A DNA stretch of 64,000 bases, taken from the NCBI RefSeq assembly GCF_019670005.1, contig NZ_AP019783.1, forward strand, positions 4,118,150-4,182,149. Direction: 5' to 3'. This DNA comes from Methylomagnum ishizawai. Lineage in GTDB: Bacteria > Pseudomonadota > Gammaproteobacteria > Methylococcales > Methylococcaceae. Under the pieces are notes generated by a model. The model did not search any database. It saw nothing but the letters and a program-made list of their open reading frames with translations, and was not told the origin of the DNA. Positions 9,268 through 18,684 of the stretch are shown in pieces. The position numbers were made by a program, and so were the translations under genes. Position 1 is the stretch's first letter; each line of letters opens with the position of its first letter.

Positions 9268-10975
9268 CCTTGTAGCGCGCCCTGACCTTCTTCACGGCGT
9301 CCTGGTCCGGGTCTTTCTTGATCGCTTCCCTCCAAACCTTCTTGGCCTCCTGGCGCTTGCCCGATTCCCACAACACCTCGCCCAGATGCGCCCCGATCTC
9401 GGGATCGCGCACCAAATCATAGGCGCGGCGCAGATAATCCAAAGCCGCCGGATGATCGCCCAACCGGTATTGCAGCCAGCCATAGCTGTCCAGGATGGCC
9501 GGGTCTTCGGGCTTCAATTCGATGGCCTTGTCCAGATAGTCCTTGGCCTCGTCCAGGCGCACATTGCGGTCCACCAAGGTATAGCCCAGGGCGTTCAGCG
9601 CATTGGGATCGTCCGGGTGTTTTTCCAAAACGGCCTGCAAATCGGCTTCCAGCACATCGAAGCGGCCCAGTTCCTCGGCGACCAAGGCCCGCGCATACAA
9701 CAACTCCAGTTGTCCCGGCAGTTGCTCCAAGGCTTCGCTCAATAACTCGAAAGCGGCGTCGTAGTCCTTGTTCTTCGACAGCAATTCCGCTTCCAGCAGA
9801 TAGAGCCGCAACGCCTCGTTGGGGAACGCCTTGCGCACCTGGCCCAAACGCTGGCGGGCTTCGCCCATGCGCCCCAGATTGATGAGCGCCGTGATGGCAT
9901 TGACCTGGGCGTCGAATTGCAAGGGGCCGGAATTGATCTTGTCGAACCAGCGCAGCGAATTATCCAGGCGCTCGCGCTTGGCCTCGATCAAGCCCAGATA
10001 GAAATAAGCCTGGGACTGCCATTTCGAGACCTCGGTCAGTTCCAGGAAATACTGCTTGGCCCGGTCGACCTGGCCCATTTCCATCAAGGTCGAGGCCAGG
10101 GCGAAGCGGGCGTCGTGGTTATCCGGCTCCTTGTCGAGGATGCGGGATAGCTCGCGTTCCGCCATCTTGAAATCGCCGGTCTTGGCCAGGAATTGCGCAT
10201 AGATCAAACGCAGGCGCATATTGCCGGGCTCGGCCTTCAACGCCCGTTGCACGGCGTCCCGTGCCGCCTTGGAATCGCCCATCTGCGACATCACCTGGGC
10301 CTGCAACAAACGGGCGCGGCTCCAATCGGGATGCAGGGCCAAGGCGCGTTCGGTTTCTTCCAAGGCCAGTTGATGCTCGCCCTTGCCGCTCGCCAGCAAG
10401 GCGTAGGCGAAATGCAATTCCGCCTCGCGCGGGAAATGCCCGACCAATTGCTGCATCGCCGCCAAGGCTTGTTCTTTCGGCAACTCGGCGTCCAGCCATT
10501 TGACCAGTTCGATTAAGGTGTTTTCGAGGTCGGGATTGGGCAGGGCCAGCAAGGCTTGGAATTGCGCGATGGCCGCGTCCACCTGCCCGGTCTTCAGCAG
10601 CAGCATGGCGGCGACGCGGCGGGCGGAAACGCTTTTGGGATCGCGCTCGGACCAGAGTTGGGCGGCTTCCAACGCCTTGTCGCTGTCCTTGAGATACAAG
10701 GCGATTTGGGTGGCGCGCTCGGCGATTTGGGGGTCGGGGTCGCGGCGGGCCACTTGCAGATAATTCTTGAGGGCCACTTCGTATTGCCCACGCTGCCCGG
10801 CCAGTTCGGCGGCGAGCAGCAGGTAGACCAGTTCCGAATCCCGCTCGACAGGCCGGGCGCTCGTCCTGAGGTCGCTCTCCATGCCGCCGTCGGCACCTTT
10901 GCGCGACATACCCAAACCGGCGCAACCCGAGATCAAGAACGCCCCGGCGCAGGCCAAATAGACCAATCGTTTCAC
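9254..10975 (-). CDS. TPR-repeat outer-membrane lipoprotein, LbcA-like
   Basis: This protein (about 573 aa) has a lipoprotein signal peptide with lipobox LISGC (Cys18) and then consists almost entirely of tetratricopeptide repeats, for example HPDWSRARLLQAQVMSQMGD and LELKPEDPAILDSYGWLQYR. There is no ATG; GTG at 10975 or at 10978 fits the signal peptide. The frame stays open far upstream, but that part overlaps the divergent hemA gene and is not coding. Gene order (divergent from hemA, then lolB-ispE) equals that around P. aeruginosa PA4667, the LbcA lipoprotein that delivers peptidoglycan hydrolases to the CtpA protease. Orthology is inferred from order, length and domain type. Confidence 0.85.
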   Translation of the reverse strand: MKRLVYLACAGAFLISGCAGLGMSRKGADGGMESDLRTSARPVERDSELVYLLLAAELAGQRGQYEVALKNYLQVARRDPDPQIAERATQIALYLKDSDKALEAAQLWSERDPKSVSARRVAAMLLLKTGQVDAAIAQFQALLALPNPDLENTLIELVKWLDAELPKEQALAAMQQLVGHFPREAELHFAYALLASGKGEHQLALEETERALALHPDWSRARLLQAQVMSQMGDSKAARDAVQRALKAEPGNMRLRLIYAQFLAKTGDFKMAERELSRILDKEPDNHDARFALASTLMEMGQVDRAKQYFLELTEVSKWQSQAYFYLGLIEAKRERLDNSLRWFDKINSGPLQFDAQVNAITALINLGRMGEARQRLGQVRKAFPNEALRLYLLEAELLSKNKDYDAAFELLSEALEQLPGQLELLYARALVAEELGRFDVLEADLQAVLEKHPDDPNALNALGYTLVDRNVRLDEAKDYLDKAIELKPEDPAILDSYGWLQYRLGDHPAALDYLRRAYDLVRDPEIGAHLGEVLWESGKRQEAKKVWREAIKKDPDQDAVKKVRARYKDAFK

Positions 10976-11167
10976 CACGGTGATGGAATCTCTGAATCGA
11001 AATAAAGGAAAATTGGAGTCGCCTCGACAAGGGTTGGTTTCCGCTGCGTTCCCGGAAAAGCGCACCCCCGGAAGGCGTATCCACACGATGGAGGAGTTCG
11101 AGGACAACGGGCACGGCGGGGATTTTAGCCTTCCTTGACGAGTGGCGACAAATTTACCGGGGTTCGA

Positions 11168-11197
11168 TTGGCCCGGCCCCCGCTTTTTTCCTAGAAT
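11168..11197 (+). promoter_or_regulatory. Candidate hemA promoter
   Basis: TTGGCC (11168-11173) and TAGAAT (11192-11197) are separated by 18 bp and match the sigma70 consensus at four and five of six positions. Transcription would start near 11204, 27 nt before the hemA ATG. This is the only reasonable match in the 252-bp gap between the divergent TPR lipoprotein gene and hemA; an overlapping TATATT gives an alternative -10. Confidence 0.4.
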
Positions 11198-11230
11198 TAT
11201 ATTCTTAATAAAGTCGAATACAGTGAATCC

Positions 11231-12493
11231 ATGGGCATCTTGACCTTGGGGCTGAACCACAACACCGCGCCGGTCTCGATCCGGGAACGCTTGGCCTTCC
11301 CCGCCGAGCGCCTGCACCACGCGCTGCAAGGGCTGATCCAACTCCCGGAAGTCCGCGAGGTGGCGATCCTCTCCACCTGCAACCGCACCGAAGTATACTG
11401 CGGCGCCGAAACCCCAACCCCCCACGAAACCCTGATCGATTGGATCGCCCACGAACAGCGCCTGCGGCGCGAGGATTTCCAGCCCTTCCTCTATACCCAT
11501 CGCGGGGCCGATACCATCCGCCATATGTTCCGGGTGGCTTCGGGGCTGGATTCGATGATCCTGGGCGAGCCGCAAATCCTGGGCCAGATGAAAACGGCCT
11601 ACCAATCCGCCGCCGAGGCCGGCACCCTCGGCAAGACCCTGGGCAAGCTGTTCCAACATACCTTCAGCGCCGCCAAGAAAGTCCGCACCGATACCGCCAT
11701 CGGTTCCAGCCCGGTGTCGGTGGCCTTCGCCGCCGTGCGCCTGGCGCAGCGCATCTTCGACGACCTGAGCCGCCAGACCGCCATCCTGATCGGGGCCGGG
11801 GAAACCATCGAACTCACCGCCCGCCATCTGGCCGAAAACAAGATCGGCGAACTCATCATCGCCAACCGCACCTACGACAAGGCCCACGCCCTGGCCCAAC
11901 AATTCAACGGCTTCGCGATTTCGCTATCCGAACTCCCCAAGCATCTGGCGCGGGCCGATATCGTGGTCGCCTCCACCGCCAGCCCCCTGCCCATCCTCGG
12001 CAAGGGCAGCGTCGAGAGCGCCATCAAGGCCCGCAAACACAAGCCGATGTTCATGGTGGACCTGGCCGTGCCGCGCGACATCGAGCCGGAAGTCGAACAA
12101 TTGCGCGATGTCTACCTCTACACCGTGGACGACCTCCGCAACACGGTCGAGGAAAACCTGCGTTCGCGCCAGGAAGCCGCCTTGCAGGCCGAGGAGATCA
12201 TCGACACCGAAGTCGATCATTTCCTGGCCTGGCTCAAGGCCCAAGGCGCGATCACCACCATCCAGGATTTCCGCAAACAGGCCGAAACCTTGCGCGACGA
12301 GGCCCTCGCCAAGGCCCTGCAAGCCCTCAAGTCGGGCCGTCCGCCGGAACAAGCCTTGGAACTCCTCGCCCACCTGCTGACCAACAAGCTGACCCACACC
12401 CCCAGCATCCAATTGAAACAGGCGGGCATCTACGAACGGCACGACCTCATCGCCGCCGCCCGCGAAATCTTCCAACTGAAAGACGGCACATAA
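11231..12493 (+). CDS. hemA: Glutamyl-tRNA reductase
   Basis: HemA (420 aa) reduces glutamyl-tRNA(Glu) to glutamate-1-semialdehyde, the first committed step of C5 haem synthesis. The catalytic cysteine is Cys50 in LSTCNRTEVYC, the same position as in E. coli. The NADPH domain holds ILIGAGETIELTARHL (about 176-192), and the C-terminal dimerisation domain is complete. No good Shine-Dalgarno precedes the ATG. prfA begins seven bases after the stop, the conserved hemA-prfA-prmC order. Confidence 0.98.
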   Translation: MGILTLGLNHNTAPVSIRERLAFPAERLHHALQGLIQLPEVREVAILSTCNRTEVYCGAETPTPHETLIDWIAHEQRLRREDFQPFLYTHRGADTIRHMFRVASGLDSMILGEPQILGQMKTAYQSAAEAGTLGKTLGKLFQHTFSAAKKVRTDTAIGSSPVSVAFAAVRLAQRIFDDLSRQTAILIGAGETIELTARHLAENKIGELIIANRTYDKAHALAQQFNGFAISLSELPKHLARADIVVASTASPLPILGKGSVESAIKARKHKPMFMVDLAVPRDIEPEVEQLRDVYLYTVDDLRNTVEENLRSRQEAALQAEEIIDTEVDHFLAWLKAQGAITTIQDFRKQAETLRDEALAKALQALKSGRPPEQALELLAHLLTNKLTHTPSIQLKQAGIYERHDLIAAAREIFQLKDGT

Positions 12494-12499
12494 ATCTTC

Positions 12500-13582
12500 G
12501 TGAAACCCTCCATCCTCCAGAAACTCGAACACCTGTCCCAGCGTTTCGAGGAAATCACCGCGCTGCTCGCCGAACCCGAAATCCAAAGCGACCAGGACCG
12601 CTTCCGCGCCCTGGGCCGCGAATATGCCCAGCTCAATCCGGTGGTGACTTGCTTCCGCAATTACCAGGACACCCTGGACGCCCTCGCCTACGCCCAAGAC
12701 CTGCAACAAGACCCGGACCCCGAAGTCCGCGCCCTCGCCCAGGAAGAACTGGACGAAGCCCAAACCCGCCGCGACGGCTTGGAACAAGCACTGGAAATCC
12801 TGCTGCTGCCGCGCGATCCCAACGACGAACGCAATATCTTCCTCGAAGTCCGGGCCGGCACCGGCGGGGCCGAGGCGGCGTTGTTCGCGGGCGATCTTTG
12901 CCGTATGTACATGCGCTACGCCGAGCAAAAAGGCTGGAAAACCGAAGTGGTCGGCGAGAGCGAGGGCGAACTCGGCGGCTACAAGGAAATCATCGTGCGC
13001 ATCAGCGGGCAGGAGGTGTATTCCCGGCTGAAATTCGAGTCCGGCACCCACCGCGTGCAGCGCGTCCCGGCCACCGAGGCCCAAGGCCGCATCCACACCT
13101 CGGCCTGCACCGTCGCCATCCTGCCGGAAGTGGAGGAAGTCGAGATCGACATCAACCCGGCGGACCTCCGGGTCGATACCTACCGCGCTTCCGGGGCGGG
13201 TGGCCAGCACGTCAACCGCACCGATTCGGCCATCCGCATCACCCATATCCCGACCGGCATCGTGGTCGAATGCCAGGACGAGCGTTCCCAGCACAAGAAC
13301 CGGGCGCGGGCCATGTCGCTGCTGAAATCGCGCATCCTCTCGGCGGAACAGCAAAAGCAGGACGCCGAAATCGCCGCCTCGCGCAAGCTCCAGGTCGGTA
13401 GCGGCGACCGTTCCGAGCGCATCCGCACCTACAACTTCCCCCAGGGCCGCCTCACCGACCACCGCATCAACCTGACCCTGTACAAGCTCGAAGCCATCGT
13501 GGCGGGCGACCTCGATCCGGTGATCGAACCCTTGATCCACGAGCATCAGGCGGAATTGCTGGCGCAATTGGCGGCGGAATGA
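12500..13582 (+). CDS. prfA: Peptide chain release factor 1
   Basis: RF1 (360 aa) recognises UAA and UAG and triggers peptide release. The stop-codon reading motif PAT is at residues 190-192 and the catalytic GGQ at 234-236, in [17 protein letters not shown]. The start is GTG at 12500; no in-frame ATG precedes it after the hemA stop. Its TGA overlaps the prmC ATG (ATGA). PrmC methylates the glutamine of this GGQ, so substrate and enzyme are coupled. Confidence 0.97.
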   Translation: MKPSILQKLEHLSQRFEEITALLAEPEIQSDQDRFRALGREYAQLNPVVTCFRNYQDTLDALAYAQDLQQDPDPEVRALAQEELDEAQTRRDGLEQALEILLLPRDPNDERNIFLEVRAGTGGAEAALFAGDLCRMYMRYAEQKGWKTEVVGESEGELGGYKEIIVRISGQEVYSRLKFESGTHRVQRVPATEAQGRIHTSACTVAILPEVEEVEIDINPADLRVDTYRASGAGGQHVNRTDSAIRITHIPTGIVVECQDERSQHKNRARAMSLLKSRILSAEQQKQDAEIAASRKLQVGSGDRSERIRTYNFPQGRLTDHRINLTLYKLEAIVAGDLDPVIEPLIHEHQAELLAQLAAE

Positions 13583-14451
13583 ACCCGCCCATACCGACGC
13601 TGGAACAGGCGCTCCAATCCGCCATCGACCGCCTCGCCCCGTTCACCGACACCCCGCGCCTCGACGCCGAAGTCCTGCTCTGCCACAGCCTGGGCCGCGA
13701 CCGCGCCTATCTGCGGGCCTGGCCGGAACGGGAACCGACCCCCGGACAAGCCGGGCGCTTTTGGGATTGGATCGAGCAACGGGCGGCGGGAATGCCCATC
13801 GCCTATCTGATCGGCGAACGGGAATTCTGGTTGCGGGATTTCATCGTGCGCCCCGGCGTGCTGATTCCCCGCCCCGAGACCGAATTGCTGGTGGAACTGG
13901 CCCTGGCGCGGATTTCCATCCAGGAGTCCGCCGCCATCCTCGACCTCGGCACCGGCAGCGGCATCATCGCCGTGACCCTCGCCGCCGAGCGGCCCAGGGC
14001 TAGCGTCACCGCCATCGACCTCAGCCCCGAAGCCCTCGCCGTCGCCCGCGAGAACGCCGTCCGCCACGGGGTGGCCCATATCCGCTTGTTGCAAGGCGCT
14101 TGGTTCGGGCCTTTGGCCACCGACGAGCGCTTCGACCTCGTCGCCAGCAATCCCCCTTATATCGCCGAGCGCGACCCGCATTTGGCCCAGGGCGATTTGC
14201 GCTTCGAGCCCGCCTTGGCCCTGGCTTCCGGTCCCACGGGACTGGACGCCCTGACAACCATCGCGGCGGGTGCCCGCCACCATCTCAAACCGGGCGGGCA
14301 TTTGTTGCTGGAACATGGCTACGACCAAGCCGCCGCCCTGGCCGATCTCCTGGCCGCGCATGGCTACGCCGACATCGCCCATCACCACGACCTGCAAGGC
14401 CATCCGCGCACCACCACGGCGCTTTGGCCCGGCCTTGCCCCATCCGCCTAA
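13579..14451 (+). CDS. prmC: Release factor glutamine methyltransferase
   Basis: PrmC (290 aa) uses S-adenosylmethionine to N5-methylate the GGQ glutamine of RF1 and RF2. The SAM-binding motif is [16 protein letters not shown] and the catalytic NPPY motif sits in [14 protein letters not shown], both with normal spacing. An N-terminal helical domain (about 1-75) is present. It overlaps prfA by four bases. Confidence 0.97.
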   Translation: MNPPIPTLEQALQSAIDRLAPFTDTPRLDAEVLLCHSLGRDRAYLRAWPEREPTPGQAGRFWDWIEQRAAGMPIAYLIGEREFWLRDFIVRPGVLIPRPETELLVELALARISIQESAAILDLGTGSGIIAVTLAAERPRASVTAIDLSPEALAVARENAVRHGVAHIRLLQGAWFGPLATDERFDLVASNPPYIAERDPHLAQGDLRFEPALALASGPTGLDALTTIAAGARHHLKPGGHLLLEHGYDQAAALADLLAAHGYADIAHHHDLQGHPRTTTALWPGLAPSA

Positions 14452-14467
14452 AACCTTCGGAGCGCCC

Positions 14468-14884
14468 ATGTCCTACGCCCCCATCGCCCTGCCCCGCCAC
14501 TTGGTCAACCAATTACTGCATTACGCGCAATCTTCCCCGGAACAGGAAATCTGCGGCCTGATCGGCGGCAAGCACGGCCAGCCCACCACCTGCTACCCCA
14601 TCCGCAACACGGCGGACGACCCGGAGCGCCGCTACCGCCTGGACCCCGAGCAACATATCGGCGTCCTCCGCGCCATGCGCGAAAAGGGCGAAGAACTCTT
14701 CGCGATCTTCCATTCCCACCCCGCAGCCCCCGCCGAACCTTCCGCCACCGACTTGGAACTCGCGGCCTACCCGGAGGCGCTGTATCTCATCGTCTCGCTG
14801 GACACCAAGGGGGTATTGGAATTGCGGGGTTTCCGCATCGACGGAGAAAAGCGGGCGGTCGAGGTGGAATTATTACTCGGCTGA
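14468..14884 (+). CDS. JAMM-type metallopeptidase (M67 / Mov34 family)
   Basis: This 138-aa protein has the complete JAMM zinc motif, HSHPAAPAEPSATD (H-x-H-x10-D), and an upstream glutamate in EQEICGLIGG. Small bacterial JAMM proteins of this type remove extra C-terminal residues from ubiquitin-like sulfur carriers such as ThiS, MoaD or CysO. No such carrier is encoded nearby, so the substrate is unknown. The ATG at 14468 follows the prmC stop by 16 bp (CTTCGGAGCGCCC before it provides GGAG), so it is likely the last gene of the hemA-prfA-prmC unit. Confidence 0.85.
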   Translation: MSYAPIALPRHLVNQLLHYAQSSPEQEICGLIGGKHGQPTTCYPIRNTADDPERRYRLDPEQHIGVLRAMREKGEELFAIFHSHPAAPAEPSATDLELAAYPEALYLIVSLDTKGVLELRGFRIDGEKRAVEVELLLG

Positions 14885-14981
14885 TTCCACGCCACCTCCC
14901 CGGCGGTTTCCGGGGGAAATCCCCCCGCCATGAATACCCACCCCGCCCGGCCAAGTTTCCCCCGCCACCCTGGATTCGCCC

Positions 14982-15749
14982 ATGAGTAAAAGACTGATAT
15001 TCACCATCACGACCGGCCGGTCCGGCTCCAAATACATCACGCAAGTCTTGCGTGCCAATGGGGTACAAGCTTTCCACGAACCGGCCCCCAATTTCGTGGA
15101 AGTGATGCGCGATGCCCAAAGGGACTCCCGGCTGGCCCGCGATTTCTGGAAATATTACAAACTGCCCCATATCGAATCCCTCAAATCCCACCCCAATGGA
15201 CATACCTATTTTGAATCCAGCCATATGTTCTGCAAAGGCTTTGTCGAACCGCTCCTGGATTTGGGGGTGATACCCGATATCCTGATCTTGAAGCGCGACA
15301 ACCGGGCGGTGGCCCTCAGCCTGCTCAGGCTGGAAACCGTACCCGACATCACACCGCTGGGGCTGAAATGGTTGCTCAGCCCCAACGATCCGCACGTTTA
15401 TAAGCTCATCCCCAAAAAACCATGGACCCCTTATCAACTATGCTATTGGTATACCCTGGAAACCGATAGGCGCGCCCGCTATTACGAAAGATACCTATCG
15501 GGTTTGGGGGCCGCCATCCTCAAAATCGAATCCAAGGATTTGTTCGAGGAAAACCCCGCCTGCCTACAAAACCTATCCACTTTCTTTCAAACGGAGATTT
15601 CCCTGGAACGCCAGCCGGAATTGAGAACCAGCGCCTTCATGCAAAACAAGCGCAAGGATATGAAGCTATCGCTTTCCGAGACCATGACCGAGGCCGATTT
15701 CGAGCGGATGGAACAGGAGGTCAGGGCAAGCCTCATCCCGCTGGAATAA
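14982..15749 (+). CDS. Sulfotransferase-like protein
   Basis: This 255-aa protein starts with a P-loop-like motif (TITTGRSGSKYITQVLRANG) typical of the PAPS 5'-phosphosulfate loop in sulfotransferases. A later segment, ILILKRDNRAVALSLLRLET, resembles the 3'-phosphate-binding region with its conserved arginine and serine. The acceptor substrate cannot be told. The gene is noticeably less GC-rich at third codon positions than its neighbours and has no pathway partner nearby, which suggests horizontal acquisition. It is convergent with the downstream P-type ATPase. Confidence 0.7.
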   Translation: MSKRLIFTITTGRSGSKYITQVLRANGVQAFHEPAPNFVEVMRDAQRDSRLARDFWKYYKLPHIESLKSHPNGHTYFESSHMFCKGFVEPLLDLGVIPDILILKRDNRAVALSLLRLETVPDITPLGLKWLLSPNDPHVYKLIPKKPWTPYQLCYWYTLETDRRARYYERYLSGLGAAILKIESKDLFEENPACLQNLSTFFQTEISLERQPELRTSAFMQNKRKDMKLSLSETMTEADFERMEQEVRASLIPLE

Positions 15750-15797
15750 TCACCACTTATAAGACTCTTGGCGGGTATCGCCCAGAAACCCGGCGGG

Positions 15798-18482
15798 TTA
15801 TCCCAAGCCCCACCGCCGCACCCCCCACTTCGCCAATTCCAATACCGGCACCAGGGTCAAGGCCGCGCCCACCACCCTGAGTCCATCCGCCGCCGTCAGG
15901 GGCAGCGTGCCGAACAAGTCTTGCAGGAACGGCAGGTACAGCACCAAGCCCAGCAGCGCCAACTCCCATAGCACCGCCAAATTCAGCCAGCGGTTGGCGA
16001 AAGTGCGGTGGAACACCGAGCGGTGGTCCGAACGGAACTGGTAAGCCTTGACGAACTCGGTCACGACCAGGGTGGCGAACACCAGGCTCATGGCTTCGGC
16101 CTGGGGCCGGCCCTCGCGCAAGGCCCAGACGAACACCCCCAAATTCACCAGGGTGGACCACAAGCCCCCCACCAGCATCAGCAGCAACACCGGCAGGCTG
16201 AAAATACCGCGTTTGGGATCGCGGGGCGGACGCGACATCAAGCCCTTGTCGAGCGGATCGACCGCCAAGGCCACGGCGGGCAGGCCATCGGTGGCGAGAT
16301 TGACATAGAGGATTTGCACCGCGCTCAAGGGCAGGGGCAAGCCGGCCAGGGTCGCCCCCGCCATCAGGCCGATTTCGCCGATGTTCGAGGACAGCAGGTA
16401 CATCAGGTATTTCTTGATATTGCTGAAAATCCCCCGCCCCTCTTCCACCGCCGCCACGATGGAGGCGAAATTATCGTCGGTCAGGGTCATGGCGGCGGCT
16501 TCCTTGGACACATCGGTGCCGGTCACGCCCATGGCGATGCCGATATCGGCCCGTTTCAAGGCGGGCGCGTCGTTGACCCCGTCGCCGGTCATGGCGACCA
16601 CCCGCCCCAGGCTTTGCAAGGCCGCGACCACCCGCAGCTTATGCTCGGGCGAAACCCTGGCATAGACCTCGATCACCGGCGCGGCCAGGGCCAGCTTGGC
16701 CTCGTCCATCGTGTCCAGCTCGGCCCCGGTCACCACCCGGCCATCCTTGAGGATGCCCAGTTCGCGGGCCACGGCGCGGGCGGTCATGGGATGGTCGCCG
16801 GTAATCATCACCACCTTGATGCCGGCCTGGGCGCAGGTGGCGATGGCGGCCTTGGACTCGGGCCGGGGCGGGTCGATCATGCCGACCAAGCCCAGGAAGC
16901 ACAGCCCGGTTTCCGCGGTCTCGGCTTCCGTGTTCGATTTAGCGGCGATGGCGAGGACGCGCAGCGCCTGCACCGCCATGCGCTCGGCCTCGGATTGGAT
17001 GCGGGCGCGGGTGCCGCTGTCCAGCGGGGTTTCGCCGCGTGGTGTCAGCCAATGGGTGCAGGACGCCAGGATCACCTCCACCGCCCCCTTGGCGCAGGCG
17101 AGCAAACCACCCTCCGGGTCGGTGTGCAGCGTGGTCATGCGCTTGGATTCGGAGGTGAAGGGGATTTCGGCGACGCGGGGGAAGCGGGCTTCGAGTTGGG
17201 CTTTGTTGGCCCCGGCCTTGGCGACCGCGACCAATAGCGCGCCCTCGGTGGGATCGCCCTTGACCTCCCAGCGCCCGCGTCCGGCCCGCAGCAGTTCGGC
17301 GTCGTTGGCCAGGGCCATCGCGCCCAGCAAGGCCGACAGGGGCGGCGTGATCTTGACCTCGTAGCCGCCGGACACGATCCGCCCCACCGGCTCGTAACCC
17401 ACCCCGGTCAGGCTGAGGGTTTTCCCGGCCACCCACAGCTTGCGCACGGTCATTTCGTCCTTGGTCAGGGTGCCGGTCTTGTCCGAACAGATGACCGAGG
17501 TGCAGCCCAGGGTTTCCACGGCGGGCAGGCGGCGGATCAAGGCGTTCCGCGCCGCCATGCGGTGGGCGCCGATGGCGAGTGAAATCGTGACCACGGCGGG
17601 CAGGGCTTCCGGCACCACCGCCACCGCCAGGGCGATGCCGAACAGCAACATCCCGTGGAAGTCCGCCCCGCGCAGCATCCCCGAAACCACGATGGCGACC
17701 ACGATCAACAAAGCCACCCCGGCCAGGACGCGCCCGACCTTGTCCAAACTGCGCTGCAAGGGCGTATCGCGCTGGGCCGTGGCCCGGAGCAGGCCGACGA
17801 TGCGGCCAAATTCGGTGCCCATCCCGGTGGCGACCACCACGCCCCGGCCCCGGCCATGGACCACCGCCGTGCCGGCATAGGCCATGTTGCCGCGGTCGGC
17901 CAAGGCGGCTTGGGGATCGGGCAAGGCTTCGGCCTGTTTGGTGGCGGGTTCCGACTCGCCGGTCAGGGGCGCTTCGTTGATCTTGAGGTTCACCGCTTCG
18001 ATCAGGCGCAGATCGGCGGGGACGCGCTTGCCGGTCTGCAAGCGCAACACATCGCCCGGCACCAGCCGCTCGGCCGCGATCTCGATGAATTTGCCATCGC
18101 GCAGGACCGAGGCGGTGGGGGCCGCCAATTTCTGCAAGGCTTCCATGGCCCGTTCGGCGCGGTATTCCTGCACACAGCCCAGCACCACGGCCAGCAGCAC
18201 GATGGCACCGATCACCACCGCCTCGACCTCGTGCCCGACATAGACCGAGAACCCTATCGCCAGCAGCAGGATGAAAACCAGGATGCTCTTGAACTGGGCC
18301 AGGAACACCCCCGGCAAGGACACGCCGCGGCCCCGCTCGATACGGTTGGGACCGTATTGGGCCAGACGGCATCCGGCCTCCGCCGCGCCCAGGCCTTGGG
18401 ACCGGGCCTCCAACCGGGCTAAGACCGCATCGAGGCTCAGGCTGTGCCAATCCGGTGGCGGGGCCGAGGATCGGGATTTCAT
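15798..18482 (-). CDS. P-type cation ATPase, calcium-transporting type
   Basis: This 894-aa inner-membrane pump has all P-type ATPase parts: cation-ATPase N domain (about 10-70), actuator TGES (174-177), phosphorylated Asp334 in SDKTGTLT, and hinge MTGDGVNDAPALKRADIGIA. Ion ligands match the SERCA pattern: PEALPAVVT in M4 (Glu292), LSSNIGEIG in M5 (Asn and Glu), and VNLATDGLPA in M6 (Asn, Thr, Asp). This points to Ca2+ rather than Mg2+ or heavy metals. No regulator or exchanger sits beside it. ATG 18482 is chosen because AGGAG lies nine bases upstream; earlier in-frame codons lack one. Confidence 0.9.
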   Translation of the reverse strand: MKSRSSAPPPDWHSLSLDAVLARLEARSQGLGAAEAGCRLAQYGPNRIERGRGVSLPGVFLAQFKSILVFILLLAIGFSVYVGHEVEAVVIGAIVLLAVVLGCVQEYRAERAMEALQKLAAPTASVLRDGKFIEIAAERLVPGDVLRLQTGKRVPADLRLIEAVNLKINEAPLTGESEPATKQAEALPDPQAALADRGNMAYAGTAVVHGRGRGVVVATGMGTEFGRIVGLLRATAQRDTPLQRSLDKVGRVLAGVALLIVVAIVVSGMLRGADFHGMLLFGIALAVAVVPEALPAVVTISLAIGAHRMAARNALIRRLPAVETLGCTSVICSDKTGTLTKDEMTVRKLWVAGKTLSLTGVGYEPVGRIVSGGYEVKITPPLSALLGAMALANDAELLRAGRGRWEVKGDPTEGALLVAVAKAGANKAQLEARFPRVAEIPFTSESKRMTTLHTDPEGGLLACAKGAVEVILASCTHWLTPRGETPLDSGTRARIQSEAERMAVQALRVLAIAAKSNTEAETAETGLCFLGLVGMIDPPRPESKAAIATCAQAGIKVVMITGDHPMTARAVARELGILKDGRVVTGAELDTMDEAKLALAAPVIEVYARVSPEHKLRVVAALQSLGRVVAMTGDGVNDAPALKRADIGIAMGVTGTDVSKEAAAMTLTDDNFASIVAAVEEGRGIFSNIKKYLMYLLSSNIGEIGLMAGATLAGLPLPLSAVQILYVNLATDGLPAVALAVDPLDKGLMSRPPRDPKRGIFSLPVLLLMLVGGLWSTLVNLGVFVWALREGRPQAEAMSLVFATLVVTEFVKAYQFRSDHRSVFHRTFANRWLNLAVLWELALLGLVLYLPFLQDLFGTLPLTAADGLRVVGAALTLVPVLELAKWGVRRWGLG

Positions 18483-18684
18483 GGGGAATACTCCTACGGG
18501 AAGGCGGATTGGGAAAGTTGCCGAGAATTTACCCGAGAAGCCCGCCCGCCGCCTCAAGCATTTTCACACTGGACCTGATACGCAAATCCCCGGTTTAATC
18601 ACATCTTGTCCGCGACAGGCGGAATGAACCGCTCTCGATCATGCGACACTTTATAGGCTTCCACAGCTTCCCAGGTCCATCGCC

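Noticed and set aside
10979-11902. Upstream extension of the TPR lipoprotein frame
   Set aside because: The extension would overlap hemA and put a signal peptide in the middle of the protein; the lipobox places the start near 10975.
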